Assembly (NCBI RefSeq): GCF_000701905.1
Contig: NZ_JNKC01000001.1
Coordinates: forward strand, 682,001-746,000
Length of the DNA: 64,000 nucleotides
Source: Proteiniclasticum ruminis DSM 24773
GTDB lineage: Bacteria > Bacillota > Clostridia > Clostridiales > Clostridiaceae
Direction: 5' to 3'
The notes under the pieces were generated by a model. That model did no database searches. It had not been told where the DNA came from and was given only the letters and a program-made list of their open reading frames with translations. Below, in pieces: positions 34,992 through 42,866 of this stretch. The number at the start of each line of letters is the position of its first letter. The first letter of the stretch is position 1. A program made the translations under genes and the position numbers.

Positions 34992-35504
34992 ATGGAGAAC
35001 TTCAGATGTGCCACAAAAACAGATGCGCCACTTCTTGCCGGTCTTCGGGAAAAGGTGTGGAAGGAAACCTATGAGGGTATTTATCCCAAGGAAATGCTTG
35101 ATTCCTTTGATAGAACCCTGCATGAAAAAAAGTTCCACAGCCAAATCACTGCACCGGACACCTTTGTGTATATCGCAGAGTTTGATGATACCCCCATTGG
35201 GTACTTCTCCTTTGGAAGACCCCGAAAAAAAGAAGAAAGGCCCAAGGATCTCGTGCTTCACTCCTTTTACCTGCTGTCCAGCCATCAGGGCAGAGGCATC
35301 GGAAAGAGAATCTTCCGTTTCATCAGAACATACGGTGAAGACCATCAGCTGACAAAGCTCTACTCTTCCTGTAATGCCCATAACCATAGTGCTTTGGCAT
35401 TTTACCAGAAGATGGGCGGTAACATCCTCTTTTCCGATGTGGGTCATGAAAATCCAGCAGAAGACTCTGTTTATCTGGAATACGACATAGATCGAGAGCT
35501 ATAG
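34992..35504 (+). CDS. GNAT-family N-acetyltransferase
   Basis: A 170-residue GNAT enzyme. The acetyl-CoA pyrophosphate loop is HQGRGIGKRIF (Q/R-x-x-G-x-G/A), preceded by the typical VLHSFYLLSS strand and followed by LYSSCNAHNHSALAFYQKMGG, with the conserved Asn and Tyr of motif B. AGAAAGGA precedes the ATG. The acceptor is unknown: an amino acid, a drug or a protein terminus are all possible. It is probably co-transcribed with the lipoprotein. Confidence 0.9.
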   Translation: MENFRCATKTDAPLLAGLREKVWKETYEGIYPKEMLDSFDRTLHEKKFHSQITAPDTFVYIAEFDDTPIGYFSFGRPRKKEERPKDLVLHSFYLLSSHQGRGIGKRIFRFIRTYGEDHQLTKLYSSCNAHNHSALAFYQKMGGNILFSDVGHENPAEDSVYLEYDIDREL

Positions 35505-35513
35505 TTCTCGTGC

Positions 35514-35545
35514 AAAAAGGCACCCATTTTAATGGATGCCTTTTT
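35514..35545. terminator. Bidirectional terminator
   Basis: AAAAAGGCA-CCATT pairs with AATGG-TGCCTTTTT (one mismatch) around a two-base loop. It serves the convergent GNAT and NSS transporter genes. Confidence 0.88.
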
Positions 35546-35576
35546 GCTATGAGTAAAATCATGTATTGATCTGTTT

Positions 35577-36944
35577 TTATGCGCCCATAATCAGATCCAG
35601 CAGCCCTGTGGCTTGCGCAAAAACAAATAGAATCCCAATGGGGGCCACATACTTGATCATCACAGACCAGAACCCTTTCAGAGGAAAGGAAAGTTTCCCA
35701 TGGTTTGTCACTTCATCTATTGCTTTATCCACTCCCCAGACCCATCCAATGAAGAGGCACATGAGAAGTCCGCCCAGGGGCAGGAAGACGTTGCTGGCTA
35801 GAAAGTCCACGTTGTCCAGAATGTCCCGGCCAAAGAATCTTACATGGGACCAGATTCCCTGTCCCAGTGAGGAAGGAATCCCCATGACAAAGATTACAGC
35901 AGCCAAGGTCACAGTGGAGAATTTTCTCGACCAGCCTCTTTCATCCACCGCATAGGACACCACTACTTCCAGGATGGAAATGGACGAGGTCAGGGCAGCG
36001 AAGAGCACCAGAATGAAAAACAGCACCGCAAAGAAACCACCAAGGGGCATCTGGGAGAACACCGCAGGCAGTGTGATGAATAAAAGCCCAGGTCCTCCTT
36101 CCGGATTGAATCCAAAGGAAAAAACAGCAGGCAGAATCACAAGTCCAGCCACCAAAGCGACGATGGTATCGATGAGAGGAATTTCCATGGCACTGGAAAT
36201 CAAGTTCTGTTCTTTATCAAGGTAACTGCCATAGGTGATCATGGTCCCCATCCCAAGGCTTAAGGAGAAGAACACCTGACCCATGGCTGCCAGAATCACT
36301 TCGGCATTGATTTTTGAAAAATCAGGAATCAGAAGAAATTTCACACCTTCCATGGCTCCTGGAAGGGTCAGAGAGCGGACCATGAGAAGGATCAGCATCA
36401 CAAATAATGATGGCATCATAATTTTACTGTAGCGTTCTATTCCTTTGGCAACACCACCGATGACAATAAACACTGTCAGTGCCATGAAAATGCCATGATA
36501 TACAAGAGGCTCCAAAGGATTCTGAATGAAATCCGTGAAGAGCTCTCCAAGCACTGCGCCATCTGTCACATTGAAATCACCGGATACAGCTTTCACCAGG
36601 TACCGGATGACCCATCCGCCAATGACGCTGTAAAAAGAGAGGATAAGAAAGCCAGCAGCTACACCTAACACACCAATCCAGGCATACTTTGATTTCAGCT
36701 TTCTATATGCACCAATGGGTGACAGCATGGTGGCACGTCCCATGGACAGTTCTCCCAGCATTAACGTAAATCCGATGATAAAAAGAATCACAAAATACAC
36801 CAGAACAAAGGCTCCTCCACCATTGGCACCAGCCGTGAATGGAAACCTCCATAAGTTGCCAAGACCCACAGCAGAACCAGAGGCCGCCAGGACAAATCCC
36901 AGCTTCGACGAGAACTGTCCTCGCTTTTCTTTTTTATTTTCCAT
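35577..36944 (-). CDS. Sodium-dependent transporter, NSS/SNF family
   Basis: 455 residues from the ATG at 36944 (an upstream in-frame ATG at 36968 lacks a good ribosome site). Helix 1 has the NSS signature SAVGLGNLWRFPFTAGANGGGAF, with unwound Gly residues for Na+ and substrate binding. Helix 6 is LSLGMGTMITYGSYL, and ALTSSISILEVVVSY in helix 8 gives the Na2 site. About eleven or twelve helices in the LeuT fold. It should import an amino acid with Na+. It is monocistronic between a shared terminator and a 485-base gap. Confidence 0.92.
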   Translation of the reverse strand: MENKKEKRGQFSSKLGFVLAASGSAVGLGNLWRFPFTAGANGGGAFVLVYFVILFIIGFTLMLGELSMGRATMLSPIGAYRKLKSKYAWIGVLGVAAGFLILSFYSVIGGWVIRYLVKAVSGDFNVTDGAVLGELFTDFIQNPLEPLVYHGIFMALTVFIVIGGVAKGIERYSKIMMPSLFVMLILLMVRSLTLPGAMEGVKFLLIPDFSKINAEVILAAMGQVFFSLSLGMGTMITYGSYLDKEQNLISSAMEIPLIDTIVALVAGLVILPAVFSFGFNPEGGPGLLFITLPAVFSQMPLGGFFAVLFFILVLFAALTSSISILEVVVSYAVDERGWSRKFSTVTLAAVIFVMGIPSSLGQGIWSHVRFFGRDILDNVDFLASNVFLPLGGLLMCLFIGWVWGVDKAIDEVTNHGKLSFPLKGFWSVMIKYVAPIGILFVFAQATGLLDLIMGA

Positions 36945-36968
36945 ACTAAACACATCCCCGTTTATCAT

Positions 36969-37453
36969 TTCCAGTTAGCAGCTCAGATATCAGAAAATTC
37001 CATGCATCACTAAGATACACGGAATCCACACCAGCACAACTTCGCTATAGAATATTGTTTATTTTATCATTCTTTTCGGGTACTTACAATTTATTTGTTA
37101 TTATTTCTCATTAATATTATTATTCTGGCAATTTCGAATCTTCCATAAGGCATTCAGCTATTACTCTTGCAACAGATGGCAGAACAAAATTTGATATTCA
37201 AAGTATCTTGTTTCTCCTTTGATTGATTCTTGTAAGTTTCGCTTCTTGAATCGTCATTCTAAATCCTATATAGGACTCCTCAAACCATCCACAGAAATCA
37301 CTCTAATACTGAAGTTTAAAAACTAAAAACACATGAGCACAACGATCCCTACGTACACTTTATATATTCTGTTCCTCTTAATATTCTTTTATCATATCGA
37401 AACGAATGTTATACTAGTATAAATCTATAAATCAGCTTTGAGGTGGAGATGAA
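36969..37453. other. Intergenic region between NSS transporter and lipoprotein genes
   Basis: 485 AT-rich bases. A -10 like TATACT near 37408 precedes the lipoprotein gene. I see no other gene, long repeat, or RNA motif. Confidence 0.45.
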
Positions 37454-37852
37454 ATGAAGAAACCCACCGCAATGATATTGATGCTGCTTTTTCTTTCCGG
37501 ATGCACCGTTATGAATCATTTTACAGGAAGAGATCGGACCGGAACGTATATTGCCCTTGGGGACATTGATGACATAGGATACATCGGCGACAATGTATAT
37601 ATGGAATGGCTGATCTTTTCCAGTTATGAACTCAGCAAGGAAAACGGCACTTTCAATAAAGGTGAATTGATTTGGTTTAACGTTCTCATCTCTGACAGTC
37701 CCTCCCCTCAAGAGATTGAAGTCGTCTACGGTGAAAATCCTGATGGAAGCGCCTCATCTCTTACAAACAGGATGGATCTCACAGAAGCAGATCAGTGGGT
37801 CGCTGTATACCTGGATGATGACTTTTCTATAGAATTATCTGATTTTAAATAA
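37454..37852 (+). CDS. Small putative lipoprotein of unknown function
   Basis: 132 residues. It has a short signal sequence with lipobox LFLSGC (cysteine at about residue 17), then an acidic, beta-rich exported domain with no recognised motif. The ribosome site GAGGTGGAG is strong. It stands alone, with a terminator about 120 bases downstream. I do not know its function. Confidence 0.75.
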   Translation: MKKPTAMILMLLFLSGCTVMNHFTGRDRTGTYIALGDIDDIGYIGDNVYMEWLIFSSYELSKENGTFNKGELIWFNVLISDSPSPQEIEVVYGENPDGSASSLTNRMDLTEADQWVAVYLDDDFSIELSDFK

Positions 37853-37973
37853 CATTTCCGTCACGATAGAAGCTGAACCTTTTCAGCCCGAATAGACTCT
37901 CCTGCAGAAAACTGCTGAAATCAGAATCTTGATTCTGCTGCCTCATAAGTTAGTAACATCCATATTTATATTC

Positions 37974-38016
37974 ACCGATGAAAGTCATTGTAAATCAATG
38001 GCCTTCATCGGTTTTT
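37974..38016 (+). terminator. Terminator downstream of the lipoprotein gene
   Basis: ACCGATGAA-CATTG pairs with CAATG-TTCATCGGT around a 5-base loop with small bulges, followed by TTTTCATTT. Confidence 0.85.
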
Positions 38017-38068
38017 CATTTCTATTTATCCAGCATTAAAAAGAAAAATAAAATAAATTTGATAAAAC

Positions 38069-38130
38069 TAGTTGAAAAGTAGACTAATGTGAGGTATGAT
38101 AGTCTTAAGTTAGTTGAAAAGTAGACTAAT
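38069..38130 (+). promoter_or_regulatory. Promoter with two 20-bp MarR-type operator boxes
   Basis: TAGTTGAAAAGTAGACTAAT occurs identically at 38069-38088 and 38111-38130, exactly 42 bases (four helical turns) apart. The first box contains the -35 TTGAAA (38072-38077), 17 bases before the -10 TATGAT (38095-38100). The second lies over the expected transcription start. A third, truncated copy controls the MarR gene itself. Confidence 0.8.
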
Positions 38131-38173
38131 TTAGCAAACAAAAACTAAAATATAATTTATTTGGAGGAACATC

Positions 38174-38728
38174 ATGAAAATAGGAATTATTATAGGTAGC
38201 GTAAGAGAAAGCAGAAACGGTGAAGCTGTAGGAAAGTGGATCCATGATTTTGCAGTGGCAAGACAGGATGAAGGTGTGGAATATGAACTGGTAGATCTTA
38301 AGGACTACAATCTGCCCTTCCTGGGTGCTGCTGCTTCCGAAGAGCAGATGGCAGCCGTAGGTGCATGGCTCGGTAAGATCGCTTCCTTTGACGGATATGT
38401 ATTTGTCACCCCAGAGTACAACCGCTCTGTCGGCGGAGCATTCAAGAATGCCCTGGATTATCTTGATGGAGAAATCAGGAACAAGGCAGTAGGCTATGTC
38501 GGATACGGCGGACTTGGCGGCGCCTTTGCCATCCAGTCCTTAAGAGGCATCAACGCAGAACGTTCTTTAGCGTCTGTCCGAACCATGGTGTCCTTCTCCC
38601 TGATCACAGACTTCGAGAACTTCTCTATATTTAAGCCAGGCGCACACCATGCAGTGAACGCAGACGCCATGCTGGATGAAGTGATTCTATGGTCTAGAGC
38701 TTTTGAAACCATCAGGAAGGTGAGTTAG
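38174..38728 (+). CDS. NADPH-dependent FMN reductase / quinone reductase
   Basis: A 184-residue flavodoxin-fold reductase. The FMN phosphate loop is GSVRESRNGEAVGKWI, and the second FMN contact is TPEYNRSVGGAFKNALDYL, both typical of the NADPH_dep_FMN_red family (YieF/ArsH/azoreductase group). TTGGAGGA precedes the ATG. It is first in a two-gene operon with a VOC-type dioxygenase, under two MarR boxes. That pairing resembles the mhq/cat electrophile-detoxification operons of Bacillus, so it probably reduces quinones or nitro/azo compounds. Confidence 0.9.
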   Translation: MKIGIIIGSVRESRNGEAVGKWIHDFAVARQDEGVEYELVDLKDYNLPFLGAAASEEQMAAVGAWLGKIASFDGYVFVTPEYNRSVGGAFKNALDYLDGEIRNKAVGYVGYGGLGGAFAIQSLRGINAERSLASVRTMVSFSLITDFENFSIFKPGAHHAVNADAMLDEVILWSRAFETIRKVS

Positions 38729-39646
38729 TTGAAAACAGTTCCCTATACCACCGGTGAGGCAAAGCTGTCTCCCAAAACCCGTCTGGGTCTGGTACATCTG
38801 AAAGTGAAGCATCTGAAAGAACAGACCGCCTTCTACAAGGAAGTGCTGAAGATGACTCTTCATGAGGAGAGTGAGGATCACGCTGTCCTCGGAGATACCA
38901 AAAAGCCTCTTCTCTATTTAAGGAGAGTAGAGGATCTGAAAAGATACTCCAATACCACTGGCATGTATCATTTCGCCCTGCTCTATCCCAGTGAAAAAGA
39001 ACTGGTCAAAGCCATCGCTATGCTCTTTGCGGTGAAATACCCCAATTCCCCTACAGACCATGGCATGTCCAAGACCACCTATCTGAAGGATCTGGAAGGA
39101 AATGACATTGAGCTCTATGTTCGAACGAAAGAGCGCGGACAGTATGTGGAAAAAGCAGGTGACCTGAAGTTTCTTTACACCAACGGCACCCTGACTGATG
39201 GACGGGATCCTCTGGATCTGGATGAGCTCTTTCAGCATCTATCCGAGAATGAGAAAGTGGACAGCCCGCTGGAAGACATGGAAATGGGACACATCCACTT
39301 ATACGGCTCCAATCTAAACGATATGCTGACCTTTTACAGAGATATCATGGGATTTGCGGAAGGACTCATGATGAGAAGCTTCGCCATGGGTGATGTGGGT
39401 CTTGAGGAAGAGCAGTACCATGTGGTTGCCTTCAACTCCTGGAAACAGACGGATATCCCGGCTCCTGAAGATGCGGCTGGCCTGGATTTCTATACTCTGG
39501 TCTTATCCGGAAAAGAAGACTATCTGGCGCTGAAGAAAAGACTTGAGGAGACAAAGGTGGAAACCTTCCAAGAGGAAGATGGAGAATACCTCTACGATCC
39601 TTCCCATATCAAAATCAAACTGGAAGTTGACACGAAAGCAGCGTAA
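38729..39646 (+). CDS. VOC-family ring-cleavage dioxygenase / glyoxalase (MhqO/CatE-like)
   Basis: 305 residues in two vicinal-oxygen-chelate halves (about 16-135 and 182-300). Possible metal ligands in the N half are His23, His81 and Glu128; in the C half His188 or His190, His231 and a Glu near residue 300. The CatE/MhqO family cleaves catechols or hydroquinones, although glyoxalase-like thiol-dependent activity is an alternative in an anaerobe. It starts with TTG directly after the preceding stop, behind AGGAAGGTGAG, and is translationally coupled to the FMN reductase. Confidence 0.82.
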   Translation: MKTVPYTTGEAKLSPKTRLGLVHLKVKHLKEQTAFYKEVLKMTLHEESEDHAVLGDTKKPLLYLRRVEDLKRYSNTTGMYHFALLYPSEKELVKAIAMLFAVKYPNSPTDHGMSKTTYLKDLEGNDIELYVRTKERGQYVEKAGDLKFLYTNGTLTDGRDPLDLDELFQHLSENEKVDSPLEDMEMGHIHLYGSNLNDMLTFYRDIMGFAEGLMMRSFAMGDVGLEEEQYHVVAFNSWKQTDIPAPEDAAGLDFYTLVLSGKEDYLALKKRLEETKVETFQEEDGEYLYDPSHIKIKLEVDTKAA

Positions 39647-39680
39647 AGAAAGCTCGGACCTTGAAGGAATCTATCACAGT

Positions 39681-39713
39681 TTAGTTGAAAAGTGAACAGA
39701 TGGACGGTATAAT
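39681..39713 (+). promoter_or_regulatory. MarR promoter with operator box
   Basis: The box TTAGTTGAAAAGTGAAC (39681-39697) shares its first 13 bases with the two upstream boxes. It covers the -35 TTGAAA (39685-39690); the -10 TATAAT (39708-39713) follows after exactly 17 bases. Confidence 0.75.
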
Positions 39714-39725
39714 TACTTGACAGAT

Positions 39726-39765
39726 GAAACAAGCTTTGAGGCCCGCGGTCTTCAGAGCTTGTTTC
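39726..39765 (+). other. Leader hairpin before the MarR gene
   Basis: GAAACAAGCT (39726-39735) pairs perfectly with AGCTTGTTTC (39756-39765) around a 20-base GC-rich loop. It lies just after the MarR promoter with no T-tract, so it would form in the 5' leader. Function unknown. Confidence 0.4.
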
Positions 39766-39828
39766 CCTATAGAACGAGCTGACCCCAGTAGACCCGCCCA
39801 TAGCTTGAGGTGAAAGGAGGCTGAAAAA

Positions 39829-40272
39829 ATGAATTTTGAAACCATGGATGCCCTGTATACGAAACTATTGAAGATCAACCATCTCATGAGTTTGAGCCTT
39901 GCTGAAATCGCAAAGGAAGAAGATCTCAATCCATCGGAACTGATGATTGTGCTGGACGTGAAAAACAATCCCCATACAGATCTTCAGAGCGTCTGCGAAC
40001 GGCTGGGCATGAAGAAAAGCACCGCCTCCAAAGCCATCCGGAAACTCATTGAAGTGGGCTATATAGAAAACCACGTCTGTGAAAGTGACCAGAGAAAAGT
40101 CTCCCTGGTGGGCAAAGAAAGCACCTGCCATGAGCTTTGTAAAGAAAGTACCCTCATGACCACCTTTAAGGGCATCGATGATCCGAAGTATGATGTGGAC
40201 ATGATCTTACACTCTTTAGATGATCTCCTGGAGATTCTCTCCAAGAGGTCCATAAGCCAAGAGGAAGAGTAG
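39829..40272 (+). CDS. MarR-family transcriptional regulator
   Basis: A 147-residue winged-helix regulator. The recognition region is LQSVCERLGMKKSTASKAIRKLIEVGYI, followed by the wing sequence ESDQRKVSL. N- and C-terminal helices form the dimer. AAAGGAGG precedes the ATG. Its own promoter carries the same box as the FMN reductase promoter, so it is presumably an autorepressor that also represses the reductase/dioxygenase operon and is released by electrophiles or phenolic compounds. Single cysteines (in SVCERLG, HVCESD, STCHELC) could act as redox sensors. Confidence 0.9.
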   Translation: MNFETMDALYTKLLKINHLMSLSLAEIAKEEDLNPSELMIVLDVKNNPHTDLQSVCERLGMKKSTASKAIRKLIEVGYIENHVCESDQRKVSLVGKESTCHELCKESTLMTTFKGIDDPKYDVDMILHSLDDLLEILSKRSISQEEE

Positions 40273-40320
40273 ACCAAATAAGTCATCAAATCTTTTGTCC
40301 GCTGCCAAATAAAAGCATTA

Positions 40321-40365
40321 AGCCGCTGCCAAGAAATCTCTACAGATTTTTTGCAGCGGCTCTTC
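40321..40365 (+). terminator. Terminator of the MarR gene (repeated stem A)
   Basis: AGCCGCTGC (40321-40329) pairs with GCAGCGGCT (40353-40361), then CTTCTTAT. The same stem is reused at 41179-41220. Confidence 0.6.
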
Positions 40366-40554
40366 TTATGAGAAGACTCCACTTTCCGGGCTAATATTGA
40401 AGCATCCTAAGAAACCCCTTATAATGAGGAAAACGCATGGAACCCCATCCAACTATCTTCCCAAGGATCCATCCTATATCCTTGCCCACGAAGGAGAAGC
40501 CTCTCTGCCAAGGAAACATACTACTTAACAGAAATAACATTGGAGGTATAATTC

Positions 40555-41145
40555 ATGATGTTTGATACTAAAAAACTGGAATGGACAAGAGAGCCTGAAC
40601 ACTATAAGATTACCCCGGATAAAATTGAAATCACCACTGTTCCCCGGACGGATCTGTGGCAAAGAACCTATTATCACTTCCGGAATGACAACGCTCCAGT
40701 GCTCCAGATGAAAACATCAGGTCCCTACTTCTCTTTTGTGGTGAAGACAGAATTTGACAGCAAGCACCGCTTTGATCAGTGCGGCGTTTGTATTTATCTG
40801 GACAGCGACAACTGGATCAAAGCCTCCATCGAGTATGAAGATGAGAACTTTTAGCATCTAGGCAGTGTCGTGACCAATCATGGCTACTCAGACTGGGCGA
40901 CCACAGAAATCCCTGCAACAATAAAATCCATGTGGTACAGGCTCAGCCGAAGACTGGATGATTTTCGCATCGAATGCTCTGAAGACGGAATGATCTTCCA
41001 TCAGATTAGGATCTGTCACCTCTTTAAAGGAAAAGAAGAAATCTCCTTTGGACTCTATGGCTAAAAAGCTAACTTCACCCATATGGAGATGACGGAGTGC
41101 AAGTGGCTTCCCCATGAGGGGCAAAAGCCTGATGATTCCCTCTAA
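40555..41145 (+). pseudogene. DUF1349-family gene broken by two in-frame stops
   Basis: One continuous frame of about 196 codons is interrupted by TAG at 40852-40854 and TAA at 41062-41064. The three pieces read as one DUF1349 (concanavalin-like) protein: an N-terminal KLEWTREPEHYKIT, a central GVCIYLDSDNWIKASIEYED, then LGSVVTNHGYSDWATTEI, and a last piece NFTHMEMTECKWLPHEG. A single C-to-T change would convert CAG to the first TAG. TTGGAGG precedes the ATG, so it was once expressed. Conservation of the frame through both stops suggests recent decay; a sequencing error cannot produce two separate stops easily. Confidence 0.85.
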
Positions 41146-41178
41146 CACCTCTCCTATGAATGATTTTCTGAAGACAAA

Positions 41179-41228
41179 AGCCGCTGCAATTCACCTTTCA
41201 TCCAAGGTGCTGCAGCGGCTCTTTACTT
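41179..41228. terminator. Bidirectional terminator (repeated stem B)
   Basis: AGCCGCTGCA (41179-41188) / TGCAGCGGCT (41211-41220) with an inner CACCTT/AAGGTG stem. The plus-strand tail is CTTTACTTATT; the minus-strand tail is TTTTGTC, for the HAD gene. Confidence 0.75.
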
Positions 41229-41273
41229 ATTATGTGTCCAAAAGATACGTGGATGGAAAAAGAAAATTCACCC

Positions 41274-42092
41274 TCAAATTTCCACCGTTCCCTTCAGAAG
41301 CCTCTCAATAAACTGCGCCACTCCATCTTCATAGTTGAAACCTGTCACGTCCTTTGCCAGAGCTTTGAGATCTTCTGGAGCATTCCCCATGGCCACGCTG
41401 TAGTCCGCCTCTTTCAGCATCTCCACATCGTTATAGTAGTCTCCCAGGACCACAATGCGGATTTCCTCCCCGAAGGTCTCCTTCAGTCTTGGGAACATGG
41501 TGGATTTTGACACATGAGCTGGCAGAATTTCCAGGAAAATATCTGCAGAAGAAACCCACCTGTAATGTTCTGGGTCTTTTTCTTCCAAATGTCTTCGGAT
41601 CTCTTCCAGATTCTCTCCGATGCCAGCCAGAAGTATTTTCACCCAAGGCTCCTGCTCTATCCGGGTAAGGTCTGATACCACATAGGGCTCATGGTCTTTT
41701 AGAATGCTCTCATCCGCCAGATCTTTTACTGACAATAGATGGCTCTCCTCTTTTGTGTAGATAAAGATCATGACTTCCGGATAGGTATGAAGGATCCATT
41801 TCATCACATCCTTCAGCCCCTCTTTCTCTAAAGTCACCACATCAACGACTTTCTCCTGATGAAAGTCATACAGCATGGCTCCATTATAGAGAATGGAAGG
41901 GCCATTGATGGAGACCCCTTCAATAAAAGGCTTCACATTCACCTGGCTTCTCCCTGTCGCAATGCCGAAGGTGCCTCCTGCCTCAATGAATCTGTCAATG
42001 GCCTCTTTGTTCTTCGAAGACACCCTCATATCGTCTCCCAGAAGCGTTCCGTCCATATCGCTGAGCAGCATAATATTCTTCAGTTCTTTCAT
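41274..42092 (-). CDS. Cof-type HAD-IIB sugar-phosphate phosphatase
   Basis: 272 residues. HAD motif I is LLSDMDGTLLGDD (Asp nucleophile), motif II TGRSQ, and motif III/IV the conserved Lys region followed by VLGDYYNDVEMLKEADYSVAMGNAPE. The large C2B cap marks the Cof/HAD-IIB group, which hydrolyses sugar phosphates and related phosphomonoesters in the cytosol. It lies 12 bases after the response regulator, in the same direction as the ABC importer and two-component genes, so it may dephosphorylate the imported sugar phosphate. Confidence 0.9.
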   Translation of the reverse strand: MKELKNIMLLSDMDGTLLGDDMRVSSKNKEAIDRFIEAGGTFGIATGRSQVNVKPFIEGVSINGPSILYNGAMLYDFHQEKVVDVVTLEKEGLKDVMKWILHTYPEVMIFIYTKEESHLLSVKDLADESILKDHEPYVVSDLTRIEQEPWVKILLAGIGENLEEIRRHLEEKDPEHYRWVSSADIFLEILPAHVSKSTMFPRLKETFGEEIRIVVLGDYYNDVEMLKEADYSVAMGNAPEDLKALAKDVTGFNYEDGVAQFIERLLKGTVEI

Positions 42093-42104
42093 GGTTCTTA
42101 TCCC

Positions 42105-42866
42105 TTACCCTTTCGTGTACTCTGTGGGTGCAATCCCCGTATATTTTTTAAAGACACTGTAGAAGTGCTTGTAATCCGAAAACCCGCTGAGGTCCGCCAC
42201 TTCCCCCACCCGATACTTGCCCGTGGCGAGAAGCTTCGCACTCTGAATGATCCGATACTCATGAAGCACTTCAAGGAATGTCTTTCCTGTGACTTCCTTG
42301 AATTTTCTGCTGAGATAACTGGGGCTCACCCCCAGCTCAGAAGAAACAGTCTCAATACTGATTCTGCTCCCAAACTCTTTGGTGATGGCTTTTATGGTTT
42401 CCACCACGTAGTAATTGGTGGCACTTCCCTGGGCCATGATGTCTTCCATTTCCCGTAGAAGCGGATTCTTTTCTTCTTCTCTGGGATCTTTGTAGATCTT
42501 AAGATCCGTCCGGATTCTCTCCATGGCCTCCTCCAGTTCCTTCTCAGAAACAGGTTTCAGAAGATAAGAGGAAACATCCAGGGTAATGGCGCGCTTTGCA
42601 TACTCAAACTCCGCGTAGCTTGTGAGAAGAATGGAATGGAACTTCACTTCCTTCTTGGCTTTTTCGATCATGGTGATGCCGTCCAGTTTCGGCATTCGGA
42701 TATCTGTAAGAACCACATCCGGTTTGAGATCCAGAATTTTCTCTAAGCCCTCTTCTCCATTTTCCGCTTCTCCCACCACAAGGCAGTCCATTTTCAGCCA
42801 GTCCATGGTATGGACCAGACCTTTTCTGATGAACTCTTCATCTTCCACTATGAGCACTCGAATCAT
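42105..42866 (-). CDS. Response regulator, REC + AraC-type DNA-binding (YesN/HptR-like)
   Basis: 253 residues. The receiver domain (1-120) has acidic pocket IVEDEEF, phospho-acceptor Asp in VVLTDIRMPKLDG, Thr/Ser in LLTSYAEF and Lys in LLKPVSE. The AraC double helix-turn-helix (about 150-252) has LGVSPSYLSRKFKEVTGKTF and VADLSGFSDYKHFYSVFKKYTG. It overlaps the kinase gene by four bases. It should activate the neighbouring ABC importer operon when phosphorylated. Confidence 0.94.
   Translation of the reverse strand: MIRVLIVEDEEFIRKGLVHTMDWLKMDCLVVGEAENGEEGLEKILDLKPDVVLTDIRMPKLDGITMIEKAKKEVKFHSILLTSYAEFEYAKRAITLDVSSYLLKPVSEKELEEAMERIRTDLKIYKDPREEEKNPLLREMEDIMAQGSATNYYVVETIKAITKEFGSRISIETVSSELGVSPSYLSRKFKEVTGKTFLEVLHEYRIIQSAKLLATGKYRVGEVADLSGFSDYKHFYSVFKKYTGIAPTEYTKG

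Noticed and set aside
40852-40854. In-frame TAG as a pyrrolysine or selenocysteine-type recoding site
   Set aside because: A second in-frame TAA follows in the same gene, no recoding element is visible, and the family does not need a special residue there; pseudogene is simpler.
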